Positions 7,607 to 16,599 of a stretch of DNA of 64,000 nt are shown in pieces. This DNA is from Pseudomonas frederiksbergensis (GTDB taxonomy: Bacteria > Pseudomonadota > Gammaproteobacteria > Pseudomonadales > Pseudomonadaceae), in assembly GCF_003732705.1 (NCBI RefSeq), contig NZ_MOBR01000042.1, forward strand, positions 124,001-188,000, read 5' to 3'. The notes beneath the pieces were generated by a model. The model was not told where the DNA came from and did not search any database. It worked only from the letters and a program-made list of their open reading frames with translations. The stretch's first letter is position 1; the number at the start of each line of letters is the position of its first letter. The position numbers and the translations under genes were made by a program.

Positions 7607-8478
7607 AGCACCACTTCCTCTTCATCAGCGCCAAGGTAGGCCGCAATCACTTTCGGGTCGTTACGAATGGCGTCAGGACCGCCCTCGGCGATGACGATGC
7701 CGTGGTCCAGCACCACGATGTGGTCGGAAATGCTCATGACCATGCCCATATCGTGTTCGATCAGCACCACGGTCAGATCGTGCTCGTCGCGCAGCAGTCG
7801 GATCATCGCGCTCAGCGCTTCGGTTTCCTGAGGGTTGAGGCCGGCGGCCGGCTCGTCGAGGCAGATGATCTGCGGCCGGGTGCACATGGCCCGGGCGATT
7901 TCCAGACGACGTTGCTGACCGTAGGACAGTTCACCGGCCAGACGGTTGGCGCAGTCCACAAGATCCACCACTTCCAGCCAGTAGAAAGCGTGGTCCAGCG
8001 CATCGCTTTCGGCTTTGCGGTAACCCTTGGTGTTGAGGATACCGGCCAGCATGTTGCGGTTGACCCACATGTGTTGGGCCACCAGCAGGTTTTCCAGCAC
8101 CGACATTTCCTTGAACAGGCGAATGTTCTGGAAGGTCCGCGCCAGGCCGGCACGGTTCACCAAGTGGGTGCCGCCGAACATCTTGTAGTACAGGCGGCTG
8201 AAGAAGGATTTCGGCGAAACGAAATCCACCGGTTTGAACGACTCGCCCAGCAACTGGATAACGTTGGTCTGCTCGCCACGCACACTGAGTTCGATCTTGC
8301 CACCGGAGGCCTTGTAGAACCCGGTCAGGCAGTTGAACACGGTGGTCTTGCCGGCGCCGTTGGGGCCGATCAGAGCGAAGATCGAGTTGCGGTGGACTTT
8401 GAGGCTGACATCGCTCAACGCCTTGATGCCGCCGAAGTGCATCATCAGCTTCTCGACCGAGAGTACGACTTCGCTCAT
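7603..8478 (-). CDS. livG: branched-chain amino acid ABC transporter ATPase LivG
   Basis: Second ATPase of the transporter. The 291-residue product has Walker A GPNGAGKTT (38-46), the signature LSYGQQRRLEIARA, and Walker B IICLDEPAAGLNP, whose proline-rich D-loop is typical of LivG/BraF. A roughly 40-residue insertion after the Walker A region (RGEQTNVIQLLGESFKPVDF) is longer than in E. coli LivG and is common in Pseudomonas. It overlaps both neighbours by 4 bp. Confidence 0.95.
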   Translation of the reverse strand: MSEVVLSVEKLMMHFGGIKALSDVSLKVHRNSIFALIGPNGAGKTTVFNCLTGFYKASGGKIELSVRGEQTNVIQLLGESFKPVDFVSPKSFFSRLYYKMFGGTHLVNRAGLARTFQNIRLFKEMSVLENLLVAQHMWVNRNMLAGILNTKGYRKAESDALDHAFYWLEVVDLVDCANRLAGELSYGQQRRLEIARAMCTRPQIICLDEPAAGLNPQETEALSAMIRLLRDEHDLTVVLIEHDMGMVMSISDHIVVLDHGIVIAEGGPDAIRNDPKVIAAYLGADEEEVVL

Positions 8479-9758
8479 GGCGCTACTCCTTTACGCGGGG
8501 TCACACCGGTACGGCTGATCCGAATCAGGCCGCGCGGTCGCCAGATCATCATCAGCACCATCAGGATGCCGAACAGAAGCACGCGGTATTCCGCGAAGCC
8601 GCGCAACAGCTCCGGGGCGACGGTCAGCACGAACGCTGCGATCACTACGCCGATGGTCGAGCCCATGCCGCCGAGTACGACGATGGCGAGAATCAGTGCC
8701 GATTCGAAGAAGGTGAACGAAGTCGGGTTGACGAACCCTTGATAGGTCGCAAAGAACACACCCGCCAAACCGGCGGTCGACGCACCGATGGTGAACGCCG
8801 AGAGCTTGACCAGTACGTGGTTCAGGCCCATGGAGCGGCAGGCGATTTCATCTTCACGCAGGGCTTCCCAGGCGCGGCCGACCGGCATCTTGACCAGGCG
8901 ATGCTTGATGTACAACACCGCCAGAACCACCAGGAACAACACCGCGTAGATGAAGTAATACTTCACGTCCGGGTTGTAGGCGATGCCGAAGAACTCATGG
9001 AACGGCACTCCGCCGTCCTTCGCTCGTTTGCCGAATTCCAGGCCGAAGAAGGTTGGAAGTGGCGCCGCCATGCCGTTTGGGCCACCCGTCAGGGACAACC
9101 AGTTGTTGAGAATCAGGCGGATGATTTCACCGAAGCCCAGGGTCACGATCGCCAGGTAGTCACCGTGCAGGCGCAACACCGGGAAACCGAGGATGCACCC
9201 GGCAAGGCCAGCAGTGATCGCCGCCAGCGGCAGCACGGTCCAGAACCCCAAACCGAGGTATTGATAACCGAGCGCCAGACCGTAGGCACCGATGGCGTAG
9301 AACGCCACGTAACCCAAGTCGAGCAGGCCGGCCAGACCGACCACAATGTTCAGGCCCAGGCCCAGCAGCACGTAGATCAGCCCGAGGATGACCACGCCCA
9401 GCAGGTAGGAGTTGGAGAAGAACGGGAACACCACGGCGATGACAACCACCAGCGGGATGATCCAGCGCAAACGGGTTTTGTAATCGGGCGGCAGTACATG
9501 AACCCCGGAACCAGTGCTTTCAAAGCCTTCGAGGATTTTCAGGCCCTTGGAGGTTTGCAGGAACAGGCTCAAGGCAAAACGGCCAGCCATGACGATGGCG
9601 ACAATCCACGCCACACGGGTCGGTTGCAGGTTGAAGCCGTAGCCGTCGAGGACCACGCCGACAATCGGGCCGAACACAATCAGGGCAACGAGGCCGGCAA
9701 GAATCGCGTCAACCAGGCTTCTTTTGAGATCAATGGTTTTTTTAGTGGTTGAAGACAT
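8475..9758 (-). CDS. livM: branched-chain amino acid ABC permease LivM
   Basis: Inner-membrane permease subunit. The 427-residue product has about ten hydrophobic helices. The conserved cytoplasmic coupling segment VKMPVGRAWEALREDEIACR is near residues 310-329, and the N-terminal extension is typical of LivM/BraE. It starts 3 bp after the livH stop and overlaps livG by 4 bp. Confidence 0.95.
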   Translation of the reverse strand: MSSTTKKTIDLKRSLVDAILAGLVALIVFGPIVGVVLDGYGFNLQPTRVAWIVAIVMAGRFALSLFLQTSKGLKILEGFESTGSGVHVLPPDYKTRLRWIIPLVVVIAVVFPFFSNSYLLGVVILGLIYVLLGLGLNIVVGLAGLLDLGYVAFYAIGAYGLALGYQYLGLGFWTVLPLAAITAGLAGCILGFPVLRLHGDYLAIVTLGFGEIIRLILNNWLSLTGGPNGMAAPLPTFFGLEFGKRAKDGGVPFHEFFGIAYNPDVKYYFIYAVLFLVVLAVLYIKHRLVKMPVGRAWEALREDEIACRSMGLNHVLVKLSAFTIGASTAGLAGVFFATYQGFVNPTSFTFFESALILAIVVLGGMGSTIGVVIAAFVLTVAPELLRGFAEYRVLLFGILMVLMMIWRPRGLIRISRTGVTPRKGVAP

Positions 9759-9761
9759 CGC

Positions 9762-10676
<915 letters not shown>

Positions 10677-10808
10677 AACGCAATCTCACGCATTTGAGAG
10701 ACTGCACAGAAGCGGGTTGCAACGGACCGGGGTTCAGCCGCCAGTGCAACACGGTTATGTGCAGCTCTACGAGAAAAGACAGGTACTGCACGGACATGTT
10801 CTAAGACC

Positions 10809-10831
10809 GCCCGGCGCACATGGCGCCGGGC
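10809..10831 (-). promoter_or_regulatory. intercistronic stem-loop between livK and livH
   Basis: GCCCGGCGC and GCGCCGGGC form a perfect 9-bp GC-rich stem with a 5-nt loop, just after the livK stop. No long T tract follows, so it looks like an mRNA-stabilising or partly terminating hairpin. Such elements often raise the ratio of binding protein to permease in ABC operons. Confidence 0.6.
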
Positions 10832-10846
10832 AATCAATGGTTCATA

Positions 10847-11980
10847 TCACTTCTGTTTTTCCAGCTGGTGGTATTTGCCGTCCTTGTCCCACTGGTAAAC
10901 CACGTAGTCGGAGACTTTCAAGTCGCCCTTGCTGTCCCAGGTCTTCTCGCCCATGACGGTCTTGACCGGGTTTTTCTTCAGCCACTCGGCAGCTTTTTCG
11001 CCACTGTTGGACTTGGAGCCGTTGAAAGCAGCGGCCAGGGTCTGGACCGAAGCGTAGGCGTACAGGGTGTAGCCTTCAGGCTCGGTGCCATTTTTGCGGA
11101 ACTCGTCCACTACGGTCTTGCTGTCTGGCAGCAGGCGTGGGTCGGCGCCGAAAGTCATCAGCACGCCGTCAACGTATTGCGGGCCGCCAGCGGTGGTCAC
11201 CAGTTCGTCGGTCACGATGCCGTCATCGGACATGAATTTCACGTCTTTCAGGCCTTCGGTACGCAGTTGTTTAACCAGTGGACCGGCCTCTGGGTGCAAG
11301 CCGCCGAAGTAGACCACGTCGGCACCGGCCGCACGGATCTTGGTGACCACGGCGCTGAAGTCTTTCTCGCCGCGAGTCAGGCCTTCGTACAGCACTGGCG
11401 TTACGCCGCGCTTGGTCAGCTGAGCCTTGGTGGCGTCTGCCAGGCCTTGGCCGTAGGTGTCTTTGTCGTGCAGAACGGCGACTTTCTTGCCCTTGAGCAC
11501 GTCGACGATGTAGTCGCCGGCCACGATGCCTTGCTGGTCGTCACGCCCGCACATACGGAACATGGCGCTCAGGCCGCGTTCGGTCACTTGTGGGTTGGTG
11601 GAACCTGGGGTGATCGCGATGATGCCCGCTTCGTCGTAGATCTCGGAAGCCGGGATGGTCGACGAGGAGCAGAAGTGGCCGACAACGCCAGCGACTTTCT
11701 GGTTGGTCAGGTCCTTGGCGACCGTCACAGCCTGTTTCGGTTCGCAGGCGTCATCGCCCTTGACCAGTACGATTTTTTCCCCGTTGACGCCGCCCGCGGC
11801 GTTGATGGCGTCGGCCGCTGCCTGCGCACCCTTCATGTATTGCAAGCCAAATGCCGCGTTGGCGCCAGTCATTGGACCCGCCACACCGATTTTCACATCA
11901 GCCTGTGCAAACGCAGAAACACCCAACGCAGTTGCCACTGCGAGGGCCAGAAAGCCTTTCTTGTAAAACGTCTGGGACAT
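10847..11980 (-). CDS. livK: periplasmic branched-chain amino acid binding protein LivK/BraC-like
   Basis: Captures branched-chain and related neutral amino acids in the periplasm and delivers them to LivHM. The 377-residue precursor has a signal peptide with probable cleavage after AFAQA (about residue 26). The mature start DVKIGVAGPMTGANAAFG is typical of the type-I Leu/Ile/Val binding fold. The conserved disulfide pair is likely at the Cys residues of GDDACEPK and GHFCSSST. The ATG at 11980, with GGAG 9 nt ahead, is preferred over a TTG at 11995. The sigma-54 promoter at 12037-12052 points to nitrogen control. Confidence 0.93.
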   Translation of the reverse strand: MSQTFYKKGFLALAVATALGVSAFAQADVKIGVAGPMTGANAAFGLQYMKGAQAAADAINAAGGVNGEKIVLVKGDDACEPKQAVTVAKDLTNQKVAGVVGHFCSSSTIPASEIYDEAGIIAITPGSTNPQVTERGLSAMFRMCGRDDQQGIVAGDYIVDVLKGKKVAVLHDKDTYGQGLADATKAQLTKRGVTPVLYEGLTRGEKDFSAVVTKIRAAGADVVYFGGLHPEAGPLVKQLRTEGLKDVKFMSDDGIVTDELVTTAGGPQYVDGVLMTFGADPRLLPDSKTVVDEFRKNGTEPEGYTLYAYASVQTLAAAFNGSKSNSGEKAAEWLKKNPVKTVMGEKTWDSKGDLKVSDYVVYQWDKDGKYHQLEKQK

Positions 11981-12036
11981 GAGGTGGTGCTCCAAGGTTT
12001 TTTTTAGTTGGCACTGCGACTTCTCTGGTTGCTCAG

Positions 12037-12052
12037 AGCAAGGGCCGTGCCA
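12037..12052 (-). promoter_or_regulatory. sigma-54 promoter of livKHMGF
   Basis: On the minus strand TGGCACGGCCCTTGCT matches the RpoN consensus TGGCACG-N4-TTGCW at every defined position, with GG and GC 10 bp apart. Transcription would start near 12026, about 45 nt before the livK ATG. Confidence 0.75.
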
Positions 12053-12251
12053 TCGGTTTTTTATTCTGAAAAAAGTCGCTGCTTTATTGTTATTTCGACT
12101 GTTTCGATCCCATTTTCATTGGGCGTGCAACCGTCTAAACCGCGGGAGGTGAAACCATTTTTTTAAAAAGGCGCAACCCGCACGCGCCATCATTGCAACC
12201 GCGGCACTAAACGACGTGCAACCAGCCTGTAACAACGTGCGTCACCGAAGT

Positions 12252-12266
12252 GCACACTCGTGGTGC
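12252..12266 (-). promoter_or_regulatory. candidate NtrC enhancer site for livK
   Basis: GCACACTCGTGGTGC matches GCACC-N5-GGTGC with one mismatch. It lies about 200 bp upstream of the sigma-54 promoter of livK, a normal distance for an NtrC enhancer. A further half site (GCACCA) is at about 12283. Confidence 0.5.
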
Positions 12267-12343
12267 GCAACTGCTACAACCCGCACCACTACAGGCTAGT
12301 CGCTGCGCGAAAAAGCGCCGCTTCCAGCAACAAAATTCAACAA

Positions 12344-13627
12344 TCAAATCACGATCCGCAAGCACTGGCCTGCGTGATACAGCGAAAAACCGGCCTCATA
12401 CAGACAGCTGCGCAGGCCGACACCCGCCAGTGGCTGCATCGGTGCGAACGGAATCGGTAGCGCTTGAGGATTTCCGTTACACAAATAGTCGGCAAAGGCT
12501 TTGCCGACCACCGTACCGGTGGTCACACCCCGGCCGTTGTAACCGGTGACTGCCACTATTCCAGGCGCCGGTTCGAACAGGCGCATCAGGTGATCGGGGG
12601 TAAACGCGATGCAACCGGTCCAGGTGCATTCCCATTCCACCGGTTTAAGGTAGGGGAAGTAATGCTGCTGAACCCGATCGGCCCAGGCCTTCAAGAACCA
12701 GGTCGGTTTTTGATTGCCGTTGCCGAGACTGCCGAGTAACAGGCGCCCGTCCTTATCACGACGGATGCTGCTGAGTACCTGCCGAGTGTCCCAGGAACCT
12801 TGGCCGCCGGGCAAAATCTGCTGCGCAGCGTCTTCGGTCAGCGGCACCGAGGCCACTTGGTAGTAATAACCGGGGAAGAAGTTACGCCGCAGTTCGGTCC
12901 AGTCGCCTTCGGTGTAGGCGTTGGAGGCGATCACCACCTGATCGGCGAGCACCGAGCCTTGGGCAGTTTGCACCGACCACTTTTGGCCCTGACGTTCCAG
13001 TCGGGTCACCGGGGAATGATCGAACAGTTGACCGCCGAGGGCGATGGCCGCTTTGGCCAGGCCGGTGGTGTAGGCCATCGGGTTGATCGTACCGGCACGT
13101 CGATCCAGCAACGCGGCGGCAATTTTTTTGGTCCCGGTGGCTTGTTCGCAGGCCTGGCCGGTCAACAGCTCAACCGGTGCGCCACGGCGTTTCCATTGTT
13201 CTTCACGACTGCGCAGATCGGCTTCGCCACGGCTGTTGTGCGCCATGTGCAGCGTGCCTTCGCGGCGTAACTGGCAATCGATGTTGTATTTATCCACAAG
13301 GCTGAACACCAGGGACGGTGCTGCGCCAAGCATGCGGTTGAGCTGACTGCCCACCGCTTCGCCAAACCCGGCTTCGATCTCATCCGGTGGAATCCACATC
13401 CCGGCGTTGACCAGCCCGACGTTGCGCCCCGAGCCACCATGGCCGGCGCGATGGGCTTCCACCACGCAGGCGCTTTTACCTGCTTCCAACAGATGCACCG
13501 CCGCCGACAGACCGGTGAAACCGGCGCCGATAACGCAGACATCGACCTTCACTTCACCCTTGAGCGCCGTATTGTCGGGCCTTTGCGGCGTCAGTTTTTC
13601 CCACAGACACTCTTCGCGTAACGGCAT
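12344..13627 (-). CDS. amaA: L-pipecolate oxidase AmaA (FAD-dependent DAO family)
   Basis: Oxidises L-pipecolate to delta1-piperideine-6-carboxylate in the pipecolate branch of lysine catabolism. The 427-residue product has the FAD-binding motif IGAGFTGL (33-40), a GGSGRNVGLVNAGMW segment near the flavin, and a C-terminal CIAFTPDHLMRLFEPAPG region of the DAO/PuuB type. On its own it could be called a gamma-glutamylputrescine oxidase. Pairing with the AmaB-like dehydrogenase and a divergent LysR gene, the P. putida ama arrangement, favours AmaA. A 107-bp palindromic element separates it from amaB. Confidence 0.85.
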   Translation of the reverse strand: MPLREECLWEKLTPQRPDNTALKGEVKVDVCVIGAGFTGLSAAVHLLEAGKSACVVEAHRAGHGGSGRNVGLVNAGMWIPPDEIEAGFGEAVGSQLNRMLGAAPSLVFSLVDKYNIDCQLRREGTLHMAHNSRGEADLRSREEQWKRRGAPVELLTGQACEQATGTKKIAAALLDRRAGTINPMAYTTGLAKAAIALGGQLFDHSPVTRLERQGQKWSVQTAQGSVLADQVVIASNAYTEGDWTELRRNFFPGYYYQVASVPLTEDAAQQILPGGQGSWDTRQVLSSIRRDKDGRLLLGSLGNGNQKPTWFLKAWADRVQQHYFPYLKPVEWECTWTGCIAFTPDHLMRLFEPAPGIVAVTGYNGRGVTTGTVVGKAFADYLCNGNPQALPIPFAPMQPLAGVGLRSCLYEAGFSLYHAGQCLRIVI

Positions 13628-13664
13628 TGCCAGACTCCAATCAGAAACCTAACCATCACACACT

Positions 13665-13771
13665 GATCGTTCCCACGCTCTGCGTGGGAATGCAGCCCGG
13701 GACGCTCTGCGTCCCAAAAGCGGACGCGGAGCGTCCATTGAGGCATTCCCACGCAGAGCGTGGGAACGATC
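13665..13771. repeat. GATCGTTCCCACGC palindromic element, copy 2
   Basis: A 107-bp element with outer arms GATCGTTCCCACGC and GCGTGGGAACGATC and an inner GGGACGCTCTGCGTCCC pair. It sits in the 165-bp space between amaB and amaA and could form an intercistronic hairpin in their shared transcript. Confidence 0.85.
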
Positions 13772-13792
13772 AACAAAAAGCTCCGTCGCCTA

Positions 13793-15283
13793 TCAGTCGA
13801 ACGTAATACCCTGGGCCAACGGCAACTCCAGCGAGTAGTTCACGGTGTTGGTCTGGCGGCGCATGTAGCCGCGCCATGCATCGGAGCCCGATTCACGACC
13901 ACCGCCGGTTTCCTTCTCGCCACCAAACGCGCCGCCGATTTCCGCGCCGCTCGGGCCGATGTTGACGTTGGCGATGCCGCAGTCGCTGCCCACGTCGGAC
14001 ATGAACTGCTCGGCTTCACGCACGTCGGTGGTGAAGATGCACGAGGACAGGCCTTGGGGTACAGCGTTATTCAAGCGCAGGGCTTCGGCGAAATCCTTGT
14101 AGCCAACCACGTAGAGGATCGGGGCGAAGGTTTCGTTGCACACCACGTCGCTCTGCTCCGGCATCTCGACGATGGCCGGGGACACGTAGTAGGCATTCGG
14201 GAATTTGTCTTCCAGTTGACGCTTGCCGCCAAACACCCGGCCGCCTTCGCTCAAGGCTTGTTCCAGCGCTTCCTGCATGTTTTCGAAACTGTTCTTGTCG
14301 ATCAGCGGGCCGATCAGGTTGCCTTCCAGCGGGTTGCCGATGCGCACCTTGGAATAGGCAGCCTTCAGGCGGGTGACGATTTCTTCCTTCACCGATTCGT
14401 GGGCAATCAAGCGACGCAGGGTGGTGCAGCGCTGACCGGCGGTGCCGACGGCGCTGAACAGGATCGCGCGAACGGCCATGTCCAGGTCGGCGCTTGGGCC
14501 GAGGATCATCGCGTTGTTGCCGCCCAGTTCGAGGATGCTGCGGGCGAAACGAGCGGCGATTTTCGGCGCCACTTCACGGCCCATGCGGGTGCTGCCGGTG
14601 GCGCTGATCAGCGCGACACGCGGGTCATCAACCAGTGCTTCGCCGGCATCGCGGCCGCCGATGATCACTTGGCTCAAGTGCGGTGGTGCGTCGCTGAAGT
14701 TTTTCAGCACGCGATCAAACAGCGCCTGGCAGGCCAGCGCGGTCAGCGGGGTTTTTTCCGACGGTTTCCAGATCACCGGGTTGCCGCAGACCAGCGCCAG
14801 CGCGGTGTTCCAGGCCCAGACCGCGACCGGGAAGTTGAACGCACTGATTACGCCGACAACGCCCAGCGGGTGCCAGGTTTCGCGCATGTGGTGGCCAGGA
14901 CGCTCGGAAGCGATGGTCAAACCGTACAACTGGCGAGACAGACCGACGGCGAAGTCGCAGATATCGATCATTTCCTGAACTTCGCCCAGGCCTTCCTGGG
15001 TGATCTTGCCGGCTTCCCAGGAAACCAGTTCACCAAGATCGGCCTTGTATTCACGCAGGATGTCGCCCAGTTGACGCACCAGTTCGCCACGGCGCGGTGC
15101 CGGGACCTTGCGCCACAAATCGAACGCATGATCTGCGCGACTGATGTGCTGCTCGACTTCCGCCGCGCCTTCCCAGTTCACGGCGGCAATCTGGCTGCCA
15201 TCGATCGGCGAATGCACCGGCACTTTGCCGTTCTGGTACAGGGCCGGGTTCACACCAAGACGATCAAGCAATGCGGCAACCAT
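13793..15283 (-). CDS. amaB: L-aminoadipate-semialdehyde (piperideine-6-carboxylate) dehydrogenase AmaB
   Basis: NAD(P)+-dependent aldehyde dehydrogenase that converts the semialdehyde form of piperideine-6-carboxylate to L-2-aminoadipate. The 496-residue product has the oxyanion Asn in SAFNFP (150), the catalytic Glu in LELGGNN (252) and the catalytic Cys in GQRCTTLRR (286). Segments such as NVNIGPSGAEIGGAFGGEKE are characteristic of the ALDH7 (antiquitin) family, which acts on this substrate. It is the first gene of the amaB-amaA unit and is divergent from a LysR regulator. Confidence 0.92.
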   Translation of the reverse strand: MVAALLDRLGVNPALYQNGKVPVHSPIDGSQIAAVNWEGAAEVEQHISRADHAFDLWRKVPAPRRGELVRQLGDILREYKADLGELVSWEAGKITQEGLGEVQEMIDICDFAVGLSRQLYGLTIASERPGHHMRETWHPLGVVGVISAFNFPVAVWAWNTALALVCGNPVIWKPSEKTPLTALACQALFDRVLKNFSDAPPHLSQVIIGGRDAGEALVDDPRVALISATGSTRMGREVAPKIAARFARSILELGGNNAMILGPSADLDMAVRAILFSAVGTAGQRCTTLRRLIAHESVKEEIVTRLKAAYSKVRIGNPLEGNLIGPLIDKNSFENMQEALEQALSEGGRVFGGKRQLEDKFPNAYYVSPAIVEMPEQSDVVCNETFAPILYVVGYKDFAEALRLNNAVPQGLSSCIFTTDVREAEQFMSDVGSDCGIANVNIGPSGAEIGGAFGGEKETGGGRESGSDAWRGYMRRQTNTVNYSLELPLAQGITFD

Positions 15284-15458
15284 GGGTCACTCCTCAAGCA
15301 GAAAACGGAAATCGTGCAGCCGGAAAATCACGGCTGATCAGGCCTGTAGTTGTAGCTCTACCGAGACGGGCCAACAAACGACCATTAAGCGAGATATCAT
15401 TCCGTTTATTCATGCTTCGCATTGCTGGCAACAAAGTTAAGAAGAAAAAGGACCACCC

Positions 15459-16370
15459 ATGCTGAATAAACGCTACTTGCCGTCGATCACTGCCTTGCAG
15501 TGTTTCGAGGCCGTGACCCGGCATCTGAGCTTCACTCGGGCCGCCGAAGAGCTGAACCTGACCCAGAGCGCCGTTAGCAAACAGGTCGCGCAACTCGAAG
15601 AGCTGCTGCAGCACCTGCTGTTCCGCCGGGTGCGCCGACGCCTGCAAATGACCCCGGCCGGGGATTTGTATCTGGTGGAAGTACGAAAAATCCTTACTCA
15701 AGTCGAAATGTCGACCCACTACCTGCGTTCCTATGGCGGTGACACCGAAGTCTTGCGCGTCTCCACGCCGCCGACCTTCGGCGCCCGCTGGCTGGTGCCG
15801 CGCCTGAAAGGCTGGCGCCTGCGTCATCCGTCGATTCACCTCGATTTATGCAGCGAACAGGAAGCCGACGACCTGCTGCAAGGTCGCAGCGACCTGGCGT
15901 TCTACTTCGGCCAAGGCTCGCGGCCGGGCACCGAAAGCCTGAAGCTGTTCGGCGAAGAGCTGGTGCCGGTCTGCGCCCCGGGCAGCCTGCCGGACACGCC
16001 GTTCACCGACCCGACGCAACTCACCGACCTGGTCCTGCTGCAAAACGCCTCCCGGCCCCAGGCCTGGCACGACTGGTTCGACAGCCAGGGCTACCACACC
16101 GAACACAGCTACCACGGCCCGCGCTTCGAAACCTTTTATATGTGCATCCGCGCCGCCCAGGTCGGCTGCGGCGTGGCGCTGTTGCCGCGGTTTCTGGTGG
16201 AAGAGGAATTGGCGGACGGCAAACTGGTCATACCCTGGCAGCATGCGATGCCGAGTTCCGACGCGTATTACCTGGCCTACCCCGAACATTCGGCGGAAGT
16301 GCCCAAGGTGCGGGACTTTGTGAAGTGGATGTTGGAGCAGATTGATAGCCCGGATATGCCACAAATTTAG
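15459..16370 (+). CDS. LysR-family transcriptional regulator, divergent from amaBA
   Basis: The 303-residue product begins with a LysR winged helix-turn-helix (about residues 5-65: LQCFEAVTRHLSFTRAAEEL, then LTQSAVSKQVAQLEELL). An effector-binding domain of the GcvA-like type (RWLVPRLKGWRLRHPSIHLD onward) follows. AGGA lies 8 nt before the ATG. Its position 175 bp from amaB, in divergent orientation, suggests it controls lysine/pipecolate catabolism. The inducer is not evident. Confidence 0.9.
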   Translation: MLNKRYLPSITALQCFEAVTRHLSFTRAAEELNLTQSAVSKQVAQLEELLQHLLFRRVRRRLQMTPAGDLYLVEVRKILTQVEMSTHYLRSYGGDTEVLRVSTPPTFGARWLVPRLKGWRLRHPSIHLDLCSEQEADDLLQGRSDLAFYFGQGSRPGTESLKLFGEELVPVCAPGSLPDTPFTDPTQLTDLVLLQNASRPQAWHDWFDSQGYHTEHSYHGPRFETFYMCIRAAQVGCGVALLPRFLVEEELADGKLVIPWQHAMPSSDAYYLAYPEHSAEVPKVRDFVKWMLEQIDSPDMPQI

Positions 16371-16383
16371 GGTTACCCCCAAT

Positions 16384-16478
16384 CCCTGTGGGAGCGAGCC
16401 TGCTCGCGAAAGCGGTGGATCATTCAACATTGATGTTGAGTGTGCCGGCCCCTTCGCGAGCAGGCTCGCTCCCACAGG
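16384..16478. repeat. REP doublet between LysR gene and pncB
   Basis: Inverted REP arms CCTGTGGGAGCGAGCCTGCT and AGCAGGCTCGCTCCCACAGG, with a short spacer palindrome (CAACATTGATGTTG). Confidence 0.85.
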
Positions 16479-16599
16479 AATCTACGGCTGTCTAAAAAAT
16501 CGCTGGCAATAACTGCCACGGATATGCGCCACTAGCCCCATTCATTGAAACAGCTGAAACGTCGCGACCACGGGCCGCGGCCAGCCTGGAGATTCCCTT

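Larger units (their letters stand above)
11981..12343. other. livK upstream region
   Basis: The 363-bp gap between livK and the end of amaA holds the sigma-54 promoter and NtrC-like site. Between them is an AT-rich stretch (about 12055-12170) that could help bending. No gene is apparent. Confidence 0.6.

Noticed and set aside
13279..13295. Single DnaA-box matches inside genes, as here in amaA and also near 3620, 38878 and 43262
   Set aside because: They stand alone in coding sequence, where GTGGATAA or TTATCCAC can arise from codons; only the 6212-6698 group is clustered and intergenic.
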